From positions 1 to 15,784 of the forward strand of contig JALVEM010000066.1 in assembly GCA_027030825.1 (NCBI GenBank): a DNA stretch of 15,784 bases, written 5' to 3'. Under the pieces are notes generated by a model, which saw only the letters and a list, made by a program, of their open reading frames with translations, was not told where the DNA came from and did no database searches. Below, one piece after another: positions 11,409 to 15,784 of the stretch (position 1 is the stretch's first letter; each line of letters opens with the position of its first letter). Both the position numbers and the translations under genes were made by a program. The stretch comes from Thiohalobacter sp. GTDB taxonomy: Bacteria; Pseudomonadota; Gammaproteobacteria; Thiohalobacterales; Thiohalobacteraceae.

Positions 11409-12196
11409 ACGCCGCCGAGACCCTGGCCAAGGCGATCGGTCGCAACGACCGCCTGCGGCTGCCCGACCTGCTGCGCCGGCGGCGCATCGTCGCCATCGAC
11501 CGCGGCCCCATGTCCCACGAGGGCGCGCCGGAACTCCTGGCGCTCCTCGCCATCCGCCAGGGATACTGGTACGGCCACGTGCTCAAGGTGGCACCGGAGG
11601 AGATCGCCCCGGAGGCGCGGCACCGGGGTCCCTGGGTCAGCATCATCGTCCAGGCCTTCACCGACGTCGACGACCGCACGCCGGAGGAGATCTTCCGCAA
11701 TTTCCACCACGCCCTGGTCGAACGCCTCGACTACCAGCCCGCCCACGCGCTGGGCCCGGACGACCTCTTCCGCATGAGCCCGACCTTCGAGGAAGCCTGC
11801 CTGGCGCTCGCCGACATGGCGGCGGACTTCGATCCCCTGCTCGCGATCGGAGCCAACGACGATCCCTACGACGACAGGGAGGAGCACCCCCTCGCGCGTC
11901 GGACCAGGCTCGACATGCGCTGCTTCGACATCTACGGGCTGTGCCCCGAAAGTTGCGAGGAGGACGAGGACAACCCCTGGGCGCCGGGCGGGGTGTTCTA
12001 CGAGGCCGCCGTCGCCGCGGAACGCTGGGCGGAGAGGAACGCCCCGGTCGCGCCACTGCGCGCCGTGGCGGGCGACGAATTCCTCGGGCGTGACGACGTC
12101 GCCCCTCGACGGATCGACGGCATGCCTCGTCATGCGGGGAAATATGTCACGGGCCGACCGGGGTCGAAAGCCGCGGGATGGATCGGAGGTCCATGA
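11405..12196 (+). CDS. hypothetical ICE protein
   Basis: This 263-residue acidic protein does not match a family I know. Its start is fixed by an ATGA overlap. The first 160 residues look globular (VSIIVQAFTDVDDRTPEEIFRNFHHALVERLDYQP), and residues about 185-205 contain a small Cys group (RCFDIYGLCPESCEEDED) that might bind metal. The last 35 residues (RRIDGMPRHAGKYVTGRPGSKAAGWIGGP) are basic and glycine-rich, unlike the rest, and may be a poorly conserved tail. There is no signal peptide or membrane segment. A 93-base gap follows before ssb, so this is probably the last gene of its translational block. Confidence 0.72.
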   Translation: MNAAETLAKAIGRNDRLRLPDLLRRRRIVAIDRGPMSHEGAPELLALLAIRQGYWYGHVLKVAPEEIAPEARHRGPWVSIIVQAFTDVDDRTPEEIFRNFHHALVERLDYQPAHALGPDDLFRMSPTFEEACLALADMAADFDPLLAIGANDDPYDDREEHPLARRTRLDMRCFDIYGLCPESCEEDEDNPWAPGGVFYEAAVAAERWAERNAPVAPLRAVAGDEFLGRDDVAPRRIDGMPRHAGKYVTGRPGSKAAGWIGGP

Positions 12197-12248
12197 AATC
12201 CCGCCCCTCGCCCGGCGGAATAAACGCTTGTCCGCGCCGCCGCGCGAG

Positions 12249-12262
12249 GCGAGCATGCTCGC
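12249..12262. promoter_or_regulatory. 14-bp palindrome upstream of ssb
   Basis: GCGAGCATGCTCGC is a perfect 14-bp palindrome in the 93-base gap before ssb, 27 bases upstream of its start and just ahead of the ribosome site. It may be an operator, or a hairpin in the leader; in such GC-rich DNA it could also arise by chance. Confidence 0.35.
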
Positions 12263-12289
12263 ACGTCGAACGAAGGGAGGTGACGACCG

Positions 12290-12703
12290 ATGTCCAACAA
12301 ATTCACCGGCCGCGGAAACCTCGCCGCCGCGCCGACACTCAGGCACGTGGAAGTCGCCGACGGCGAGAAACGCGCCGTGGCGTCGATGCGGATCTACTTC
12401 GACCGGCCGGTTCCCAATGGCGAGGGAGAGTTCGAGGACAAGGGCGGCTTCTGGCTGGACGTGAGCCTGTGGGGGCCGCGGGCCGAGACGACCGCGCGGC
12501 TCTTGGACAAGGGCGCCCGCGTGGCCGTCTCGGGCAGCCTGGTGCAGCGCACCTGGGAGGACAAGGAATCCGGCGAGCCACGTTCCCGGCTGGAGCTGAT
12601 CGCGGACCAGGTGGACCTGGATCTCGGCCGGGTGGATTCGGTAAGCTGGCGCGGACGGCAGAGCGAGGTCACGGATGACGAGCATGCTGCCGCCGCTCCG
12701 TAA
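12290..12703 (+). CDS. ssb: ICE-type single-stranded DNA-binding protein
   Basis: This 137-residue protein has one OB fold over residues about 1-115, in the form typical of ICE-borne SSBs: MSNKFTGRGNLAAAPTLRHV, then MRIYFDRPVPNGEGEFEDKGGFWLDVSLWG, and ARLLDKGARVAVSGSLVQRTW. SSB coats single-stranded DNA during transfer and replication. It lacks the DDDIPF-like acidic tip by which chromosomal SSB recruits repair and replication proteins; it ends TDDEHAAAAP instead, so partner binding may differ. AAGGGAGGTGA precedes ATG 12290. Its 3' end overlaps the IHF-like gene by 29 bases in another frame. TopB downstream is a common functional companion. Confidence 0.92.
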   Translation: MSNKFTGRGNLAAAPTLRHVEVADGEKRAVASMRIYFDRPVPNGEGEFEDKGGFWLDVSLWGPRAETTARLLDKGARVAVSGSLVQRTWEDKESGEPRSRLELIADQVDLDLGRVDSVSWRGRQSEVTDDEHAAAAP

Positions 12704-12986
12704 GTCCGATCTGGTCTTCGCCCTGTCGTTGCGGGCGTCCCTCGACCGCGAACTCTCCGCGCACGTCGTCGATCAGCTGTTCGAGGCGATGACGGCCGCG
12801 CTGGCCTCTGGCCGGCCGGTCGTCATCAAGTCGTTCGGACGCTTCGAGCTGCGCGAGCGCGGACCGCGGCAGGGACGGAATCCACGAACCGGCGAGACGA
12901 TCCACCTGCCCGCGCGGCGCGTGGTGGCCTTCGTGCCCAGCCCGCGCCTGAAGCGAGCGGTGGACTGCAAGGAGGCGACGTCATGA
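12675..12986 (+). CDS. IHF/HU-family DNA-bending protein
   Basis: This 103-residue protein matches the HU/IHF fold along its whole length. The helical dimerisation part is residues about 9-50 (KSDLVFALSLRASLDRELSAHVVDQLFEAMTAALASG). It is followed by VVIKSFGRFELRERGPRQGRNPRTGETIHLPARRVVAFVPSPRLKRAV, with the GRNPRTGE beta-arm tip and the intercalating proline that kinks DNA. The arm and ARRVVAF strand look closer to IHF-alpha than HU. Role: bending DNA for initiation, excision or relaxosome assembly. It starts inside the ssb 3' end, with GAGG 6 bases ahead of ATG 12675. An ICE-encoded copy may act at the element's own sites. Confidence 0.88.
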   Translation: MTSMLPPLRKSDLVFALSLRASLDRELSAHVVDQLFEAMTAALASGRPVVIKSFGRFELRERGPRQGRNPRTGETIHLPARRVVAFVPSPRLKRAVDCKEATS

Positions 12987-13615
12987 GATCAGCGACCATT
13001 CTGCAGGCATCGGCGGTCGCGCTCGCCTGCGCGGCGTGGCTGTCGGGATGCGCCGAGCTGCGCGAGTTCGACCGGGCCGCGACGAAAACGCTCAAGGGCG
13101 CGATCGAGGCCGTCAACGCCTCGCCCAGTCCCGTCAAGATCCGCAGGCGCGACGAGGTCGCGGCGACGAGATGCCCCGGCTGCGGGCCGGTCCTGACCGC
13201 CGTGCCGCACCGGGAGGCCGCGGAAGGCACCAGCGTCTGCGGCAAGCGGCAAGAGGACGTGATCCGGGCGAACGTGGACGTGGACACCGCATACGTCCGT
13301 CTCAAGAGGCACTTCGGCTATCCTACGCTCGAGGAGCGCAAACGCCGCAGCTACGGCGGCTGGATCGACGAAGGCTTCCGCCACGAAACCACGCCGGGCG
13401 CGCGCTACTGGATGAAGGACGAGGTGCGCACCGTCGTGGGTGGCAAACCCGTCGTCGGATGGCTTTCGACGGAGATCGAGAAGGACGGCGACGGCAGCCT
13501 GATCCGGCTCAGGTACTGCGTCGGAGGATCGGAAGGCTTCCAGGCGGGACCTGACTTCCCCAAGCTGTTCGCAAGCCAGGTACGGGAAGTGGCCGAAGGA
13601 AGAAAGCGACCATGA
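12983..13615 (+). CDS. predicted lipoprotein
   Basis: This 210-residue protein has a lipoprotein signal peptide (residues 1-22) with lipobox LSGC; lipidation is expected on C23. The mature part holds a CPGC pair (C64, C67) and one further cysteine (C87), and the segment DVDTAYVRLKRHFGYPTLEE. It would be anchored to the inner or outer membrane facing the periplasm. I do not recognise a characterised family. It is coupled by ATGA overlaps to both the IHF-like gene and the next gene, which is odd for an envelope protein in a DNA-handling operon. It may relate to the conjugation apparatus or surface exclusion, but that is only a guess. Confidence 0.82.
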   Translation: MRSATILQASAVALACAAWLSGCAELREFDRAATKTLKGAIEAVNASPSPVKIRRRDEVAATRCPGCGPVLTAVPHREAAEGTSVCGKRQEDVIRANVDVDTAYVRLKRHFGYPTLEERKRRSYGGWIDEGFRHETTPGARYWMKDEVRTVVGGKPVVGWLSTEIEKDGDGSLIRLRYCVGGSEGFQAGPDFPKLFASQVREVAEGRKRP

Positions 13616-14388
13616 CGCGACACGATTCGGCGGCTCCCGGTGGTTCCCCCCTTGCACCCTCCTTGGCCCCGTCCGGGAGCCGCCTTTCCTTTCCCCACGG
13701 CAACGCCGCGCGGCTGCTCGATGCGATCGAGCGGGAGCCGCCCCCTTGGGCGGACGAGACCATCCGTCCCTGGGACGAGGACCGATTCGAACGGATCCGG
13801 AGATTCACGAGATGCAAACGCACGGTCCCCATCGCCTCGATCGGCATCGACCGTATAGCGGGGACCTGTCATCCCGACTACCAGGGACGAACCTGGCGGG
13901 AGATGCTGCGGATCGGCAAGAGGATGCCCCTCAACCTCGCCGAATACGATCGCAACCCGGGATACTACGAGAGCCCCGCACCGAAGGACATCACGCTCGT
14001 CTCCACGAACGGTCGCGAATGGTGGATCCGGGAAGGCAACCATCGCGTGTGCATCGCCAGGTTCCATGTTCACTACCGGGATCTGCATTTCCTGCACGGC
14101 GTGCGACTGATCGAATGGATCTGGGACCGGGCGGCCTTTCAGGCCTTCGAGGCGCTCGAGAGCAGCATCGCCGAACGTGGGCTTCCCTGGTACCTGGACG
14201 TGACGCGCGAGCCGAACGGCGAGACCAGGAGGAATACGGAGCATTTGGAGTTCTACATCCCCCGTATCGTCCTCCAAAGAAGAGGGGAAAGCCCCGAGGT
14301 TCTGTCCGCGGAAGCTGCAATCCGGTTGGCACGTCGGGTATCCCGCCCCTGGTGGCGCAGGCTGTTTCCGGCATGGGGCGCCCGATGA
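13612..14388 (+). CDS. ParB/Srx-fold-like protein
   Basis: This 258-residue protein has no clear named family. The segment EWWIREGNHRVCIARFH (about 136-152) matches the nucleotide/phosphate-binding box of the ParB/sulfiredoxin fold (typically DGNHRxxA), and TVPIASIGIDRI before it resembles the leading strand of that domain. The C-terminal quarter (LEFYIPRIVLQRR, then RRVSRPWWRRLFP) is basic. If the fold is right, it could be a nucleotide-binding switch, a nuclease or a kinase-like enzyme; no DNA-binding helix-turn-helix is seen. Base composition is slightly less GC-rich than the neighbours. The start is set by an ATGA overlap with the lipoprotein gene. It is the last gene before the 158-base gap with the 24-bp palindrome. 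Confidence 0.68.
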   Translation: MTRHDSAAPGGSPLAPSLAPSGSRLSFPHGNAARLLDAIEREPPPWADETIRPWDEDRFERIRRFTRCKRTVPIASIGIDRIAGTCHPDYQGRTWREMLRIGKRMPLNLAEYDRNPGYYESPAPKDITLVSTNGREWWIREGNHRVCIARFHVHYRDLHFLHGVRLIEWIWDRAAFQAFEALESSIAERGLPWYLDVTREPNGETRRNTEHLEFYIPRIVLQRRGESPEVLSAEAAIRLARRVSRPWWRRLFPAWGAR

Positions 14389-14440
14389 ACGTCAGGGCAT
14401 GTCGCCGGCTGCGGCGCGACCTGTTCACGGAGGCCTGCGC

Positions 14441-14464
14441 ATGATGTGCCACGTGGCACATCAT
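14441..14464. promoter_or_regulatory. perfect 24-bp palindrome, candidate parS-like site
   Basis: ATGATGTGCCAC (14441-14452) is followed directly by its exact reverse complement GTGGCACATCAT (14453-14464), with no spacer. The inner 16 bases TGTGCCACGTGGCACA match the chromosomal parS consensus TGTTTCACGTGAAACA at 12 of 16 positions, including the central CACGTG and outer TGT/ACA. It lies in the 158-base gap after the ParB/Srx-like gene, 82 bases before the next start. The element encodes ParA and ParB, so a centromere is expected; an operator for the topB unit is the alternative. Confidence 0.65.
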
Positions 14465-14546
14465 CTGGATCCTGCCCCTTGAGGTAAACGGAGGAGTTCG
14501 AGGCGAGAAGTCCGGCAATGGATTGAACGCACGCGGAGGACGGCGA

Positions 14547-14822
14547 ATGGACCACGACGAGATCATCCGGAACCGGGCGCGCCTGGACCCCGACGGTCGC
14601 CGGGAGACGTGCCCGGATGGCGCCTCCTCGAATGGCACGAGCCGGCGTTGCGACGGCGTCCTGCTGTTCGCGATGCGGGACCGCCACCACGCCTTCAGCC
14701 TGGACCTCGAGACGGTCCTGTCCTGTCTGGCCCTGGCCGAGGCGGAGGGCGAGGTACCCGAACTGCCGGACGCTTGGTGGCAGCTCGTCCGGAACCGATA
14801 CGATCTGGAGCGAACGCCATGA
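14547..14822 (+). CDS. small hypothetical protein preceding topB
   Basis: This is a 91-residue acidic protein with no family I recognise. GGAGGA lies 6 bases before ATG 14547, better than an upstream in-frame TTG at 14523. The N-terminal 35 residues look disordered; the rest (GVLLFAMRDRHHAFSLDLETVLSCLALAEAEGEVPELPDAWWQLV) suggests a short beta-hairpin and two helices. Its stop overlaps the topB start (ATGA), so it is coupled to topoisomerase III. Small genes at this position are common in this ICE class. Confidence 0.75.
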   Translation: MDHDEIIRNRARLDPDGRRETCPDGASSNGTSRRCDGVLLFAMRDRHHAFSLDLETVLSCLALAEAEGEVPELPDAWWQLVRNRYDLERTP

Positions 14823-15784
14823 CCCGCCTCTTCCTCTGCGAGAAACCCGCCCAGGCCCGCGACATCGCGGCCGTGCTCGGCGCCCGCTCGCGCGGAGACG
14901 GCTGCCTGCGGGGCCGCGACCTGATCGTGACCTGGTGCGTGGGGCACCTGCTCGAGATGGACCCGCCGGAGGCCTACGGAGAGGAATTCAAGCGCTGGCG
15001 ACTGGAGACGTTGCCCATCCTGCCCAGTCGCTGGAAGCTGCACCCGCGAAAAGGTGCGGGCAAACAGCTCAAGATCATCGGGCAGCTGCTGGGCGAGGCC
15101 TCCGAGGTCGTGGTGGCCACCGACGCCGACCGCGAGGGAGAGACCATCGCCCGCGAGGTCCTGGACCGGTTCGGCTGGAACGGGCCAGTCCTGCGGCTGT
15201 GGCTGTCCGCCCTGGACGAGGCGAGCATCCGCAAGGCGCTCGGCAACCTCCTGCCCGGCGAGAAGACGCGGTCGCTCTATCTCGCGGGCCTGGCGCGGGC
15301 CCGCGCCGACTGGATGGTCGGCATGAACCTGACCCGGGCCTACACGATCCTCGGCCGCGGCCGGGGCCACGACGGTGTGCTCTCGGTCGGCCGGGTCCAG
15401 ACGCCGACCCTGCGGCTGGTGGTGGACCGCGACCGCGAGATCGAGGCGCACCGGCCCAAGCCCTACTGGGAGGTGGTGGCGATGCTCGAGAAGGACGGCA
15501 CGCCCTTTCCCGCCCGGTGGCGACCGGCCGGCGATTGCGTCGACGAGGCCGGCCGCTGCCTGCGCGAGCAGGCCGCGCGCGAGGTCGCCGAGCGGATCCG
15601 GAACCGCACCGCGACCGTCCGGCAGGTGGAGACCAAGCGTTGCCGCGAGGTGCCTCCCCTGCCCTTCGATCTCGGCACCCTGCAACAGGAGGCCTCGCGG
15701 CGCTGGGGCCTGGGCGCCCAGCAGGTGCTCGACATCGCGCAGAGCCTGTACGAGACGCACAAGGCGACCACCTATCCCCGCACG
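14819..15784 (+). CDS. topB: DNA topoisomerase III, N-terminal half (cut by window end)
   Basis: The first 322 residues of a type IA topoisomerase of the TopB family are visible and open to the window edge. The TOPRIM domain has E8 (LFLCEKPAQARDIAAVLG) and D102/D104/E107 (VVVATDADREGE), the metal-binding acids. Then comes the core with LYLAGLARARADWMVGMNLTRAYTI and the VGRVQTPTLRLVVDRDREI motif. The window ends inside the active-site box TTYPRT; Y319 should be the tyrosine that forms the covalent DNA link. The enzyme decatenates and unwinds single-stranded-containing DNA; ICE copies presumably resolve replication or transfer intermediates. The ATGA overlap with the preceding small gene fixes the start. 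Roughly half of the protein lies beyond the window. Confidence 0.95.
   Translation, partial: MTRLFLCEKPAQARDIAAVLGARSRGDGCLRGRDLIVTWCVGHLLEMDPPEAYGEEFKRWRLETLPILPSRWKLHPRKGAGKQLKIIGQLLGEASEVVVATDADREGETIAREVLDRFGWNGPVLRLWLSALDEASIRKALGNLLPGEKTRSLYLAGLARARADWMVGMNLTRAYTILGRGRGHDGVLSVGRVQTPTLRLVVDRDREIEAHRPKPYWEVVAMLEKDGTPFPARWRPAGDCVDEAGRCLREQAAREVAERIRNRTATVRQVETKRCREVPPLPFDLGTLQQEASRRWGLGAQQVLDIAQSLYETHKATTYPRT

Larger units (their letters stand above)
3848..15784 (+). mobile_element. replication/maintenance module of an SPI-7/PFGI-1-type ICE, right end outside window
   Basis: Fifteen co-directional, overlapping, very GC-rich genes match the conserved module of this ICE class: ParA, ParB, DUF2857, STY4528-like replication protein, PFL_4669/TIGR03761 protein, DUF3158-like protein, ICE-type SSB and TopB, in the expected order. 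GC content and codon choice (GCC, GAC, CGC, CTG endings) are much stronger than in the genes left of the tRNA. No integrase, relaxase or type IV secretion genes are in view; they would lie to the right. The left boundary is not proven, since no duplicated attachment core can be seen within the window. Start is placed at the first ICE gene. Confidence 0.82.

Noticed and set aside
14441..14464. 24-bp palindrome as a terminator after the ParB/Srx-like gene
   Set aside because: It has no loop and no following T-tract; a gap-free palindrome is better explained as a double-stranded protein-binding site.
13991..15760. Long minus-strand open frame (589 codons) opposite topB
   Set aside because: It lies antisense to the well-recognised topB, small and ParB/Srx-like genes. 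Its Arg/Gly/Ala/Gln-rich sequence is the usual shadow in very GC-rich DNA and has no domain or ribosome site.

Overview
The window has two parts that meet at a tRNA-Phe gene at about 3.7 kb. The left part (1-3753) has moderate GC and every gene is on the minus strand. It looks like ordinary chromosome of a proteobacterium, most likely a gammaproteobacterium that has an exosortase/PEP-CTERM system. From left to right it holds a YjbQ/UPF0047-family protein (its C-terminus is off the left edge), a secreted VPLPA-CTERM protein, a VapBC toxin-antitoxin pair with a recognisable promoter/dyad, an APC-family amino acid permease, and tRNA-Phe(GAA) with its own promoter.

The right part (3848-15784) is very GC-rich, entirely on the plus strand, and packed with 4-base ATGA/GTGA overlaps. 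Its gene order is the replication/partition/maintenance module of an integrative and conjugative element (ICE) of the SPI-7 / PFGI-1 / PAGI type: ParA (Soj), a small unknown protein, a large ParB-family protein, a DUF2857 protein, an STY4528-family island replication protein, a PFL_4669-family (TIGR03761) protein, a double-domain antirepressor-like protein, a DUF3158-like protein, an unknown protein, SSB, an IHF/HU-like protein, a lipoprotein, a second ParB/Srx-fold-like protein, a small unknown protein, and the start of topoisomerase III (TopB), cut by the window end at its catalytic tyrosine. Integrase and conjugation genes are not in view. ParA/ParB would stabilise the excised circle; the STY4528-like protein, SSB, IHF-like protein and TopB would serve its replication and transfer.

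The most interesting content is DNA structure inside and between these genes. (1) The middle of the STY4528-like replication gene carries, in frame, three iteron-like copies of GCAAATTYTGCRCATGG (two of them inside large palindromes), an AT-rich patch with two GAAATT steps 10 bp apart, and a perfect 12-bp-stem hairpin. This resembles an origin of replication embedded in its initiator gene, as in phage lambda O. (2) A 90-bp segment is duplicated in the same reading frame in the linker regions of the parB-like and STY4528-like genes. Each copy holds a perfect 17-bp palindrome kept perfect by compensatory changes. (3) A perfect 24-bp palindrome with a parS-like CACGTG core lies in the one sizeable intergenic gap, upstream of topB. 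Together these are candidates for an ICE origin/centromere system written partly inside coding sequence.

The tRNA-Phe gene points away from the ICE, so its 3' end faces the chromosomal genes. This is the reverse of the usual attachment-site layout and is unresolved here. There is no gene-free stretch longer than 300 bases.
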